Source of the DNA: Selaginella tamariscina
Taxonomy: Eukaryota > Streptophyta > Lycopodiopsida > Selaginellales > Selaginellaceae
Reading direction: 5' to 3'
Length of the DNA: 64,000 nt
NCBI GenBank assembly: GCA_003024785.1
Contig: PUQB01000208.1
Span: 334,066 to 398,065 of the forward strand
Below, in pieces: positions 32,827-44,855 of the stretch. A program made the translations under genes and the position numbers. The notes below the pieces were generated by a model. It was not told where the DNA came from. It worked only from the letters and a program-made list of their open reading frames with translations, and did no database searches. The first letter of the stretch is position 1, and each line of letters starts with the position of its first letter.

Positions 32827-35800
32827 CGATAATTGTATTAAACCAAAAAAGAAACCATACAAGAAACAAAGATCAAAAAAACAAAACCCCTGAGGAGACC
32901 AAAACCAAGTAATGGATATGCCATCTTCACCCGCACGCCCAAAGACTTCTTTGTGAAGCCATGTTTTCAAGAAAGAAGCACGTTTGTGTTCTTGTTCTCT
33001 CACAATATGGTTCCAACATCTTGCCAAGTGAGCAACAAGATCCACCTATATAGCTGACAAAACAACATCTCTAGACGATAACCTCGATGTTTGACATGGT
33101 TTTTATGATCCCATATATGTGATAACGTAGTAAATCTAAGGACTTGCCACACTTCTAAGCTAAAGTTTATCTTGCAATGTGCTGTAGGGATAACCATAAA
33201 GCATGGCAAGCCAAGTGGCATAATATACCAAGTGGACGATGGAGGGGAGTTGGGCATGTCACAACCAAACTTGATAGAATTCCACGTAAGGATACAATCC
33301 GTGTATCCAAGCAGGGAAAGAAGTCGGAACATTGACCCCCATACCATGCGCGCGAAATGACATTCCCAGAATCTATGCATTTGTGTTTCTACTTGTTGCG
33401 GCTGACAAAAAGGGCATGGGTAAGGTATAGGTCGTCCCAGAGATCCAACGGGTACACTATCTTGAAGTAGTAGCCATGCAAAAAACTTATGTCAGGCTGT
33501 GAGCTTCGATTTCCATAAGGCTTGTAGCACCGAGCGTATCTGCGATCGTGTCAGTCCTAATCAGAGAAGACATGAGACAACTTTTGTATCTAGAGTATCT
33601 AAACGCACTGCTTCCCATCCTCTTTTCAGAGTGTATTGAAAGAAGTCAGAACCAAAGAAACCACTCAATTTCCCCTGGGTCCCACGGTATATCCTTAAGG
33701 GGCTTAGAACAAAACCACCAGAGAGACAAGAAAGAATTCGAGACAACATATGGATCTACTATAGCCATTTTTCGTTCCTGAAGAATGACATGTATATGCA
33801 GCGCTTGGGAAATGTTCGGTAGAGAAGATGGGTGGGGTACAGATTGTGGCAGCAGCTCCCCGTTTGGCTGAGGCGAGAAAACGATGCCAACTGGTGACCC
33901 TTCAAGAGAGGTCAGACGAGCGACATGTATGCCTACAGAGGATGGATACATAATCCAATCTCCGGGTTGAAGGCAGTCGATGGAGCAGGCTAAGGAGGCA
34001 AGTGCATGGGGCAATACACTATACACATGTGGCATAGCATTATTAACATACCTGTAGGCTTGTGGAGTGCCGATGTTGTAGTGGTGAGTCATCTGTTTCA
34101 AAAAGGTCCAACCACTCCCGTACATTAGAGGCAATCCTTATATGCCAGCGTGGCCATGTACCATCAGGCCTCCCCTTCTGTTCGCACAAGCAGGCAACCG
34201 TCATCCTGTCGGAGCAGTCGATTAAAAAACAGTGGTTGACGGAGTGCTTCAGATGGTCTCGTAACATCTTTGGTACGTAGTGCAAATCTGAGATCTGTGT
34301 TGTGTACTCGCAGCAATGACTTTGCACCATCATCCAACACAGCCAAGAGAGTTTTTGTGCCTGCAAAGAGCCACTGTAGCCCCTGTTTCCACCCCCAGCC
34401 GATGGTTTCAGGCGTGCATATTGGTCCTGTAGCAGCAACTTCCAAGGTTGAACCGGCAGCAAACTCCGTACCAGCAGCTTGGAACAAAGCCTTTGAGTGC
34501 AACATCGGGTCAATCAAACCCAGCCCTCCTGCATCCCTAGGTTGCTGTATAGATGCCAGTTGACCTTAGAACGTGGAAGAGCTTCCACATCATTCTGCCA
34601 AAGGAAAGATCTAACCATCTTTGCTATAGTGTCTAGGCCTTTCGTATAACATCCCCAACAAGACGATGTGTACCAGATTGTGGAAAGAATAAGCTGATTG
34701 ATGACAAACCCGTGTAGCCGTTGATAATAGTTTAAGCTTGTTTAACAAAGAGTGCCCTAACCTTTGGTAACAACGAGTCCAACTGCATGGCCCCTGTACG
34801 CATTCCCACTCAGAACCCTAATATAGAGTTGTCTCTTTTTGGTTCAAGCCATCGGAAACTGACAAACTGTCCCCAAACTGGTGGAGAGCCCTCCACAATC
34901 CACAGACCAGACTTATTCCAGTTAACAGCAACTCCTGCAGCACTACAAAACGTTTGCACAGACTTATATGCCCGAGACAAGTTCCTTGAAGATCCATCTA
35001 GGTATAGAGTGAGATCATCAGCGTACGAAACACAACAAGTCCACCACCTGAGCATTACAGTGAGCAGTCGATGCCGGCATCCTGAGTCCTTGCGGTCCAC
35101 CTGGAGATGCAAGGTAATACCCTAGAGCCTCAGCATACAGGTATAGGTACGGGGCTAGAGACACCCCTGTCTTACAGATTGTGATATTGGAATACCATCC
35201 GTAAGCACGCCATTTACTGAGATCCTACTTTCCACTCCAGTAAACAAGGTATATGCTGCTTTAATATACATTCCTGGGAACCCCATTACCTCCATAATAC
35301 ATCGAAGAAAATCCCAGTCCACCCTATCATAAGCCTTTTCAAAATCTAGAAGCCAAACTACCAAGTGCTGGTTTGATCTCCTAGCCCAATTCTGTGCCTC
35401 CACAAACATGACAACATTCTCAAAGATCAAATGATTGTGTACAAAACCTATTTGTCCTAGGCGGATCATGGTTGGAAGAAGTGGCCTCAATCTGAGCGCC
35501 AAAGCCTGGGTAAGAGCTTATAACATGTGTTGAGGAGTGTAATTGGGCGCCAGTTCTTGATAAGTGTACTATCTCCTGGTTTCGGCAACAAAGTTACCAA
35601 TCCCTGAACCACCATTGGCGGAAAGCTTCCTGATTCTATGGATGAAATTCCTGCAACAGCAAGGGTCCAATCCAGTCCCAAGTAAGCTTAAAGAAAATTG
35701 GTGGGATTCCATCCATTCCTGGGACCCTGTCGTTGCTGAGTTCATCCAATGCCACTCGTAGTTCAGACAGGTTAATCGGTGCAGCAAGAAGATCTGCCAT

Positions 35801-35864
35801 TTCCTGCGTGCACACCCTAGGCACTGTATGAAGCACTGCTGTTTGATCCCGATTTCTTGAAGCG
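32827..35864 (-). mobile_element. LINE (non-LTR) retrotransposon insertion
   Basis: The identical 14-mer AGCGGATATTCGAA at 32813-32826 and 35865-35878 is a target-site duplication. The element reads leftward. It holds LINE-type RT blocks: NDRVPGMDGIPPIFFKL near 35700; LLPKPGDSTLIKNWRPITLLN near 35560; LLDFEKAYDRVDWDFL near 35330; QSVRQGC near 35160; SYADDLTLYLDGSS near 35015. A degraded C-terminal zinc-finger/RNase H-like region (HRFWECHFARMVW) is near 33370. The active-site YADD is present, but frameshifts break the ORF into many pieces. The endonuclease domain is missing, so it is probably 5'-truncated. No long poly(A) is seen at the 3' end, which finishes near GTTTAATACAATTATCG. Confidence 0.85.
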
Positions 35865-36539
35865 AGCGGATATTCGAAGGTTGGGCAGCTTGGCGTACTT
35901 CTACATTGACCTGAGCTAGTTGGCCACTGTGTTCGGACTATTGAAGGACGGCATACCCCTAGAAGAGCTACCAGAAACACTAGTGGTTCCACACCAACCA
36001 GGATGAGATAGCACTGTTTAGACTCATCATACATGAAGAGGAGGACGTGGACGAGTTCCTAGTGCTCACAACCTTCATGTTCACTAGAAGAATAAAGAGG
36101 CGCATTGTTACTCGACTGCACTTGGGAAGGAGTTGCCATGGACTGGGTGGACTATGCCAAGAAACCAGTTTACACAAATGTGTAACTAGAAAGCTCATGA
36201 GTATAAGTTTTATAGCCAGTTTTATGTAGAATATGTCATGGAAGGGATTGTCAACACCATCACCATCAAATTAGTCAAGGTGTCACAAATCTAACTAGAG
36301 TATTTTATGATTCTAGTAAAACAAATGGTTGGACTAAGACCACACTACAACATAAGAATTGCTAGAATTATGGGGATCTAGAAATAAGTCCCTCTATTGG
36401 CCTTTGCATGGAGATGTAGTTGAAATCCATAGAGAAAATAGAGAGACTTGGTTTGCCAAGATTGACAAGGTGGATATGGAGGAGAAGAAATGTTTGATCA
36501 CCTAGTTGAAAAGAGATCATCATTTTTAAAGACACCAAT
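35865..36539 (+). pseudogene. Retrotransposon gag remnant, 3' part
   Basis: This continues the gag at 32600-32826 after the LINE, with LGSLAYFYIDLS, FGLLKDGIPLEELPET and QLPWTGWTMPRNQF-like stretches. Beyond about 36240 it is too decayed to read. It ends at the start of LTR A copy 2. Confidence 0.5.
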
Positions 36540-37077
36540 TGTCAGAGTTTTTACCTGGTGCCACAAAGGCGGCTTGCCAAGTGCTAACCTTGGAATCGCC
36601 TCTCTGGAACCCCACAAAATCTGGTAAAGTACCCATATTAGGAACCCAACTCTTAGGAATTTAAGCCCTAGCTAATCAAGTCCACGAATGAGACTCACCT
36701 TGTGATTAAGATATGCGAACTAGTCGAGCTACAGGTATTGTTCCTAGCTTGGCGTGGTTGAGGCGGCCTGAGCAAGGCCTCAACCACTAGTTTTGCAGAA
36801 TGGGAACTCGGGCAATGCCTTTGAGCTTGTGAGCAGGTTTTCGGACTAAGAAATTTGACTAACTCTTTAGAAGTGACGTACCCGGTCACAAAAGCAAGAT
36901 CCTGTCAATGATAAGGATAGTCTAACCCAAAGGTGGGACGTACCCCTGTCATGTGGAAGTTTGGGCGGCACAACAGAGGGTTGAGTTTTGACGACACAAG
37001 CTTGGTAGGAGGTTAACGAGCTCTCTTTTAAACTTAGGAAGCCTCACTACATACACTCTACCTTAATTATGTGATGA
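36540..37077 (+). mobile_element. LTR 'A', copy 2, left part
   Basis: It begins TGTCAGAGTTTTTACC and matches 18118-18660. It breaks off at TTAATTATGTGATGAAG, where foreign sequence begins; the remainder of the LTR resumes at 44856. Confidence 0.75.
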
Positions 37078-38668
37078 AGCTAGTTGACGGTGGTTAGACA
37101 CCGTCAAATGGCCAGCCGGCATGGACATTAGCTAGCACGGATGAGCAAACGGGACAAACGCTGGATAAAGGAGGTACTTCAGGTACGAACCGATAGCGAC
37201 CGATGTCAGGCGGTAGCATAACTAGGTGTAGATTCAATCGTTCGGACCAACTACCTAGGGTACGTAGGACAACACGCGTGAGGGAGGCGCATAAATGTGA
37301 CAGGCCGGACTCTGTCACTAGGCGGCAGACTAGTGGGAAGGCGCCACCTGTACTTAGGGCCTAGCGTAGATAACCCACTATATAAGCAGGAAGGTGGGTA
37401 GTGGGTCGAGGTCTTTAGGAGTCAAGTCTGCGACTTATATCTTGCTCCTCTATTGGAGATAGTTATACTCGGACAATCTATATATATATATATCCATTTT
37501 CCTTCTATTCACCTTACAAGCAGGCGTTCCCCGCTTGCCCTACTTCTGGGCCCACAACACTCTCTGCCAAGGCATGCAATAGAACTCCCCTATACACGGG
37601 CTTTCGTGGCATTCGGGTAGAGGCCATCCAATACCTTCCTTTACTCTTGAGGTAAGGCTCGGCTTGCTGGTCCGACCCTGGAGTTGGACACTCTCAACAG
37701 CGTCTTGGCGACCACTGCAACTTCCTGAGAAGCACCACATTTGGCCTACGAAGTCCCTGATGACCATTTGTGGTGACCACGGAGGGATAGATAGTACATA
37801 CAGATGGACTTCATTGTAGCAAGTAGAGTAGTGGCCCGAAGAAGAGCCAGGATTAACTCATTCGAACAAATCGAGATTGACGAACAACAGCTAGCCAGGA
37901 GGATGCGACGGGCCGGCTGAGAGAGGTTGATGGAAGGCAGCGAGGCACCTCGATTGCCGCAATCAGCCCCTTCCTCACCTAACCGAGGGAGCAACGGAAA
38001 TGCCACATGGCTAAATCTTTGAGTAGCGGTAAACCCGGCACACCAGCGGCAGAGGCAGTCGCACACTGTCGATGACGAAGAAGGATATGAAGGAACCGCA
38101 ACACGTCCAGACGACAGTCCAGGCATGATAGCATGCGGTATGAACAGCACCCGGATGGGCGACTTCGCCGATAGTAACCTACGATGCAAAGTGGGATGGA
38201 TGGCAAGAAAACGAAAGCCCTCTACCTCTCGACGTAGGTGAAAGTGACAGCCACGAAGAGCCCCCACACCAAAGAGCAGAACCAGTGTTTGACGAGTACC
38301 TCTAAAGGAGGAAAACCTCGCACAAGATAACCCCAGGAAAGGGCAGGCCTGCTATAGAGGCAGAAATCTTGAAGGGGCAAAAGCAACACGGATAGCAATG
38401 AGGCATGTGAGCCGGAAGCCCAGCGTGACCAGCGCCACGATGGACGTAAGGTAGGAAACTCAGGGCCATCATCACCCACCAGGGTGGCCCATGTCTGCTC
38501 AAAAAGAGGGGAGGAAGAGCCTCATCCGGAAGGCCCCCATAGGGAGGGGCATCAATTGCCAACAAGGCAACCTCTGCACTAGGAGTTCAGCCGATCAGAC
38601 GATGCAGCAGGCCAGGGTGGTTACCAGGATGAGAACCCAAGGCTTTAGAAGGCCGGGGTACACATGGG
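37078..38668 (+). mobile_element. Fragment of another LTR element (LTR 'C' and gag-like start)
   Basis: ACTATATAAGCAGG (37377-37390) looks like a TATA box, followed by CT-rich sequence and an LTR-like end at CCCACAACA (37559). A decayed gag-like frame then runs rightward from about 37800 (MDFIVASRVVARRRARINSF, then stops). The fragment is cut by chromovirus G1 at 38669. The identification is tentative, and no second LTR was found. Confidence 0.4.
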
Positions 38669-39222
38669 TGTCAAGCCACGATCCAGGAACCAGGAAGAGA
38701 GTAGGATTCCAGGAACAGAAGGCTTGACTCAGGAATAGGACCAAGAGCAGGATACTAGGAATAAGATAGGATGGATCTAGGATCAGGATAGGATCGGAAA
38801 CAAGACAGGAAAGTGCAGGACAGGATCCAGGAACAAGATAGGAACAGGACAGGATCCAGGAGCAAGACAAGAGCAGGAGGCAAGGAGCAAGACACGAACA
38901 AGACAAGAACAAGAATGATCGTAAAAAGACTGGTGTTGATTGTAACTGATTGTACAACAATTAGGTCGGAGCTTTTATGCTCACAACTCCAAGCTAATTT
39001 GGTCATGAGTCTAATCTAGTCATGAGTCTAATCCAGTCATGAGCTAAGAATAGTGTCCCTTATCCTCTAGGCATATCCTGTAGCATATCCTATAGGAATA
39101 TCCTATAGGTATATCCTGTAGGAATATCCTGCAAGCATATCCTGTAACCCGTATCCTGTATCCGAAATCCTGCATCCTGTATCATGTATCCAAAATCCTG
39201 TATCCTGTATCGGGTTGTGATC
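38669..39222 (-). repeat. G1 3' LTR
   Basis: It contains two minisatellites: AGGATCCAGGAACAAGACAGG-like units (38680-38900) and CATATCCTGTAGGAATATCC-like units (39065-39215). The last bases (GTTGTGATC) are altered from the consensus GTGACA. Confidence 0.85.
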
Positions 39223-40828
39223 CTCCCTAGGACGTCCATGAGTCTTAGGACCTGGTTTAGCAGGATAATGCCGATGGAAAGCAGCAACTTTGGAAGAAGC
39301 ATGGAGTAAATTAGATGCAGGTTCCCAAGTGCGATCGGTAGACAAATAACCTTTCCAATCCACCAAGTATTGAAGTTGGCGGCGATGAAGACGAGAATCA
39401 AGGATGGCTGCAACTTCGTACTCAGGTTCACCAGCAATGACCACAGGAGGGGAAGGAGAAGAAGCACGACCAGGAAGAGAAGAAGGATGATATGACTCCA
39501 ACAAGGAGGTGTGAAACATAGGATGAAGTTTCACCGTAGATGGTAACTCGAGTCGGAAAGCTACAGAATTAACCTCCGCCACAATCCTGTAAGGGCCCAA
39601 TCATTAAAATCCAACTTAGAAGAAGGCATGTTGGTGCGAATGTGTCGACGAAGAAGCCACACGAGATCACCAATCTTGTATGCAGGTGCCGGCTGACGGT
39701 GAGCATCAGCATGATGCTTGTATCGTTCCTGTGCCTGCTGAAGATGAACCCGGAGATCATCCTGTACCTGACGAAGATGCTGGAGACGATCCTGTACTGC
39801 AGGAGCGGAAGAAGGAGAAGCAGGAGGAGCAAAGTCAAAACGTGGATGGTGGCCTGTAAGAGCAAAGAAAGGTGTCTGGCCTGTAGATGCGTGAATGGAG
39901 TTGTTGTAGGCAAACTCCGCCATAGGAAGAAGGTCCAACCAATTATCCTGTTGGTAACTGATGAAGCAACGAAGATATTGCTCCAAGGTCTGAATTGTGC
40001 GTTCTGACTGCCCATCAGTTTGCGGGTGATATCCTGAAGAAAGATCCGCTTTAACCTGTAGACTCCGAAGAAGCTCTCGCCAAAACTTGGACATGAATTG
40101 TGGACCTCGATCGGAAACAATGCTCTCAGGAAGACCATGGTCGGAACACTCACGGATCACCAACTCAGCAGTTGTCTGACCTGTAGCTGTCTTGTTGCAG
40201 GTAGGAAATGAGCCTGCTTGGTGAAACGGTCAACCACCACAAGAACTGCATCGAATCCGAGAAGGAGGAAGATCTGTGAGGAAATCCATAGAAATGGATC
40301 TCCAAGGAGCAGAAGGAACAGGAAGAGGACGAAGAAGACCAGAGGGTGCATGATGAGGCATCTTCGACCTGTTGCAGGTGTCACAACTCCGTACAAACCT
40401 TTCCACAAAACCTCGCAACCCAGGCCACCAATAGTTGCGAGTCACCAACTCAACTGTCTTGGCCACACCAAAATGTCCTGTAGCCGGGGTATCATGACAA
40501 TCCTGTACCACACGAGTCCTGCAAACACCAACAGGAACGTACAGGAGACCTTCCCGGTACAGGAGTCCATCCTGTATGGCAACAGTGTAGTCTGACGGGA
40601 ACTGGAGGAAGAGGAACTTGCAATGTCAGGATGAATGTGTGAGAACACATTCTTTGCCAAGTCGTCTGTAGCCAACTGCGAACGGATGTCCTGTAGAGTG
40701 TTGAATTGCTGGAGCCTGATGAACCTGTAGTGCCGCAAGCCGGAATCGATCAGGACCCAACAACACTTGCTTTGACAGTCATATGCAGGATCGCCCGGGC
40801 TTGGTGCAAGGTAAGAGCGCCTAGACAA
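39223..40828 (-). pseudogene. G1 integrase with chromodomain
   Basis: Reading leftward: the HHCC zinc finger (GHFGVAKTVELVTRNYWWPG...CDTCNRSK, near 40490-40370), then the catalytic core with MDFLTDLPPSR near 40285, IVSDRGPQFMSKFWRELL near 40110 and GYHPQTDGQSERTIQ near 40030 (D, D35E type). A GDLVWLLRRHIRTNMP block follows near 39660. The chromodomain (EYEVAAILDSRLHRRQLQYL...WKGY...TWEP) lies near 39420-39310 and probably tethers integration to marked histones. Frames change several times: near 40250, near 40160, and at 39600 between GPYRIVAEV and the upstream block. Confidence 0.85.
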
Positions 40829-42160
40829 TGCGTCCGCCTTGCCATTCCGAAAACCGGGCCTGTAGACATGACGAAGTCAAAACGTGATAGGAACTCCCCC
40901 ACCTAGCCTGTCGCCGACTGAGAACTCGAGCCGTTTGAAAGTACTCCAGGTTCTTGTGATCCGTAAGAACTTGTACAGGATGTGCAGCACCTTCCAGGAA
41001 ATGCCGCCACTCCTCAACGAATCCACAATGGCCTTGAGTTCCTTGTCATGAATCTCGTAATTGATCTCCGCCGAAAGGAACTTACGAGAGTGAAAAGCTA
41101 CAGGATGAAGCAACTTGTCTTCTCCAACTTGTGATAGGACGGATCCTACTGCAAAATCCGAGGCATCTGCTTCAACGAAGAAAGGACGAGAAGGATCAGG
41201 ATGTGCTAAAATCGGAGCTGTCGTGAAGGTGTCCTTGAGTGTTGTGAATGCATGTTCCGCCTTGTCGGACCAAGAGAAAACCTCTGTGCGCTTGGTGAGT
41301 TCCGTGAGTGGAAGTACACGCTTGGAGAAGTCCTGTATGAACCGCCTGTAGAAGTTTGCAAAGCCAAGGAAACATTGTACATCTCGTACAGACTTGGGCC
41401 TCTCCCACTCCACGATGGTCTTCACCTTGTGCATGTCCATGGAAACGCCAGCAGGAGAGACGATGTAGCCCAAGAACTCCACAGAATCCCTATCGAAAAA
41501 ACACTTCTCCAACTTCGCATACAGGCCATGCTCGCGAAGCCGCTGTAGAACCAATCGTACATGCTTGTCATGTGCCGCCTGGTCCTTGGAGAAAATCAAA
41601 ATGTCGTCGAGGTAGATCACCACAAACTGGTCCAAGAAGTCACGAAAGATGTCGTTCACCATGTGTTGGAACACGGCTGGGGCATTGGTAAGGCCGAAAG
41701 GCATCACCGTGTACTCGAAGTGTCCATACCTTGTACGAAAGGCAGTCTTCCACTCATCGCCTGGACGAATCCGTACAAGGTTGTAGGCCCCTCGTAAGTC
41801 GATCTTCGTGAACACCTTTGCTCCTCGCAGCCGATCGAGAAGTTCCGGGATCAATGGCAACGGGTACCGATTCCGAATGGTGACTTGATTCAAACCCCTG
41901 TAGTCCACAACCAAACGTAAACTCCCATCCTTCTTCTTGACAAAGAAGATAGGCGCTCCTGCAGGGGACTTTGAGTGACGAATGAAGCCGGATGCCAAGT
42001 TGTCCTCGATGTACTGACGAAGAACCTCCAACTCTGTGGGTGACAATGCATAAATCGGTCCGAACGGTGGAGTCTTTCCTTCCGCAAGATCAATAGGACA
42101 GTCGTAGGACCTGTGAACAGGAAGAACTGCAGCCTTGTGCTTGTCAAAAACGTCCTTAAA
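40829..42160 (-). pseudogene. G1 reverse transcriptase and RNase H
   Basis: The 42046-40877 frame holds the complete [56 protein letters not shown], [15 protein letters not shown], and the catalytic [13 protein letters not shown] (near 41620). The RNase H start follows ([18 protein letters not shown] and [20 protein letters not shown], near 41180-41045). The frame then shifts near 41005, and the rest of RNase H continues in another frame. This is the best-preserved pol in the window. Confidence 0.9.
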
Positions 42161-42980
42161 GGTGATACTTGGATGGTAGGGAAGAAGGAGGAAGGAGAAG
42201 GAAGGAGAGAGAAGGAGATTGAAAAACAGGAGAGTCAGACACAGGAAAGGTAGAAGAGGACGTAGGAGTTACTTGAAAGGCAAAAAGGTGGAAAGGAGCA
42301 GGATCAGTGCAAGTTCATGCATGGTAGTGGTAAGAACTCGGAGAGGAGAAGGAGGGAGCTGTGACTGAAAAAGAGGAAGGATCTTGGGGGGTGGAACAGA
42401 AGAGTAACAAAAGAGGCAGGATTGGGAGAAACCTGTGTGGATGTTGACGAGTGTACAGGATTGGAAGAATCCTGTACAGAAGTCCGTGGTTGCACAGGAG
42501 TGAGGAAGCCTGTGAGTGTGCTGACGAACCAACAGGAGGTGGATCCTGTTGAGGAGGAACCTTCGACACTGATACAGGATTGGAAGAACCCTGTACAGGA
42601 ACCGCAAACTTACAGGAGTGGAGAGAGCCTGCGGATGTGCTGAGGAACTGACATGAGGTGAATCCTGTCGAGGAGGAGTCTTCAACACTGGTACAGGAAC
42701 AGGCACGGTCAATCCTGTAGCTTGTACTGCCTCAGACACAAGGATGTATCCTGCACAGGAAGGTACAGGATTGATCCTGCTGTGGAGAGGAAAACGTGAG
42801 CGTCCTAGACCTCCAGTCGATCTGCGGATTTGCAACAACGAACCATGGCATGCCAAAAATGATGGGAGTCGACCGAGTCTTGATCAAGTTGAAGGAAATT
42901 GAACAGTTGAATGTGCCATGACTGCAGAGAGAGGTTGGTAGCATGGGTAACTGCGCCAGAAGCAATCAACGCCATCGGCC
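42161..42980 (-). pseudogene. G1 proline-rich spacer between protease and RT
   Basis: This is a low-complexity Pro/Ser/Gln coding stretch made of about 130-bp degenerate tandem repeats (units with GGATTGGAAGAATCCTGTAC and GAGAGAGCCTGCGGATGTGC). Open frames exist, but no domain is seen. Confidence 0.6.
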
Positions 42981-43255
42981 ACCTCTACAGGAACTGCACG
43001 CTTCAACTTCACCACCGAAATGCCATGTTGAGTTGCAAAAGTGTCATCCATGAAGCATGCATTTGCACCAGTGTCTAACAAGGCAAACTCCATGAGCTCT
43101 CGATTATTAAGATGAATGTGTACAGGAAACTTAAGTGATNTCAACTTCACCACCGAATGCCATGTTGAGTTGCAAAAGTGTCATCCATGAAGCATGCATT
43201 TGCACCAGTGTCTAACAGGGCAAACTCCTTGAGCTCTCGATTATTGATGAATGTG
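42981..43255 (-). pseudogene. G1 aspartic protease (partly duplicated)
   Basis: The active-site block FALLDTGANACFMDD is near 43090-43045, and HGISVVKLKRAVPVEVADG follows. Around the 'n' at 43140 the same coding stretch is repeated (43141-43255), most likely an assembly artefact. Confidence 0.8.
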
Positions 43256-44292
43256 TACAGGAAACTTGAGTGATGGAATGGTATGAGCAGCACCAATGGA
43301 GCCTGCACCTACGTCCAACTTCGTGGCTCCTAGACGAAGTGAACATTGAAGTTTTCCGACTGAACTTCAGCTTCAACTTCACGCGTCTTGAACTTCCTGG
43401 CTTTAATAGGACATTCCGCCGCCTTGTGTCCTGCTTCACCACAATACAAACATAGATTCTCACTGCGCGACGTTGCTTCTCAGCAGCGAAAAGTGAGCCA
43501 CTTGTATTTCTCAACCTCCATAGGAACTACTCCAGAAGGTGTCGCAGAGTATGTACCATAGCTGCAGGATTGGTTTGCAGGAACTGCTGACGGATTTTTC
43601 CTGACGACGCTCGAACAAGCGGTTGTCGCAGCGAACGGCCTGTTGCATGATCTCCGCTAATGTTTGGGCATCCGGTAACGTAAGGAGAAGGTCCTTCACG
43701 TCATCCCTCAACCCAAAACGAAGTGTTCAATCAATGCAGTCTCGTCCCATGGAATGTTCGTGCAAAGTTGCTGAAATTCGGATGCATAGACGGAAGCTGG
43801 TGAGATCCTTGTGTGAGCTTTCGTAACTTCGTGCATGCGGAACGGTACTTATCGGGATCTCCAAAGCAAGCTTCAAAGGCAGCCACGAAACCTTCAAAGT
43901 CTTCCATCAATGGGTCGTCACGCTCCAGCAAAGGGGCAACCCAAGCCCGTGGAGATCCAACTAGTAGGGATGCCAAAAGGCCAACCTTTTGTGCATCAGT
44001 CGAGTAGCGGCGTGGTTGCATGCGGATCAAAAGCCTGATCTGATTCAGGAACCCTTGGAAATCGGCACGATTGCCATTGAACTTTTCGGCATGCTGATCT
44101 TCGGCTCCGAAGAAGTGTTCGATGGAGAAAACCACGATGCTTGAGAGAGAGCCTGTGCAGCAGCCTTGGAGGATGCATCAGCAGCTGCATGCCGTTGGTG
44201 GAACCTTGCAGATCTGTGACCACTTGGCGCAAAGTGGCCAGCTCATGAAGCAATATTTGGTGCTCGCGTTGAAATTGCTCAAAATCGGCCAT
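43256..44292 (-). pseudogene. G1 gag
   Basis: The start ATG is near 44292 (MADFEQFQREHQILLHELAT, coiled-coil-like). The capsid block follows (FNGNRADFQGFLNQIRLLI; GSPRAWVAPLLERDDPL; FEACFGDPDKYRSACTKLRK) near 44080-43800, and a single zinc knuckle CLYCGEAGHKAAEC is near 43450-43405. Frames are broken near 44150, 43800 and 43715. Confidence 0.85.
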
Positions 44293-44387
44293 GATCTATG
44301 AAAAAAAAAAGGAAAAAACGAAGGAGAAGAATCAAGGAAAAAAAGTAGCTGAAAATCGGAAAGCTATGAAAGCAGTTACTATCAAAC

Positions 44388-44855
44388 TGTCAAGCCACGA
44401 TCCAGGAACAAGGAAGTGAGCAGGATTCCGAGAACAAGGAAGCTTGACTCAGAAGCAGGACAAGAGAGGACAGGGAGTAGGACAGGAACTAGGAACCAGA
44501 ACAAGACAAGAGCAGGAGGCAAGGAGCAAACAAGACAAGAACAAGACAAGACAAGATTGATCGTAGAAAGACTGGTGTTGATAGTAACTGATTGTACAAC
44601 AATTAGGTGGAGCTTTTATACTCACAACTCCAAGCTAATCTGGTCATGAGCTAAAAATAGTGACCCTTATCCTCTAGGCATATCCTATAGTATTCTATAG
44701 CATATCCTATAGGAATATCCTGCAAGGCATATCCTATAGGTATATCCTATAGGATATTCTGCAGGCATATCTGTAGGCATATCTTGCCGGTATATCCTAT
44801 AGGCATATCCTGTAACCCGTATCATGTATCCTGCATCCCGTATCAGGTCGTGACA
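44388..44855 (-). repeat. G1 5' LTR
   Basis: This is a TGTCAAGCC...GTGACA LTR, shorter than the 3' LTR because of fewer minisatellite units. Confidence 0.85.

Larger units (their letters stand above)
38669..44855 (-). mobile_element. Ty3/gypsy chromovirus G1
   Basis: This is a full-length element in minus orientation, with LTRs 38669-39222 and 44388-44855 (TGTCAAGCCACGATCC...GTGACA). Internal order from right to left is gag, protease, RT, RNase H, integrase, chromodomain, which is chromovirus structure. LTRs differ in length and sequence, so it is not a fresh insertion. A purine-rich tract (AGGGAGGA on the minus strand) precedes the 3' LTR. Next to the 5' LTR no tRNA-type TGG primer site is seen. 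An 'n' at 43140 is followed by a duplicated 110-bp block, probably an assembly join. No target duplication was recognised. Confidence 0.9.

Noticed and set aside
37078..38668. A host gene in the open frames at 37746-38565
   Set aside because: Frames are short and on conflicting strands, and the region sits between LTR fragments; a decayed LTR element is simpler.
42269..42856. Pro-rich open frame as an independent host gene
   Set aside because: It lies between protease and RT of the chromovirus and is made of degenerate tandem repeats.
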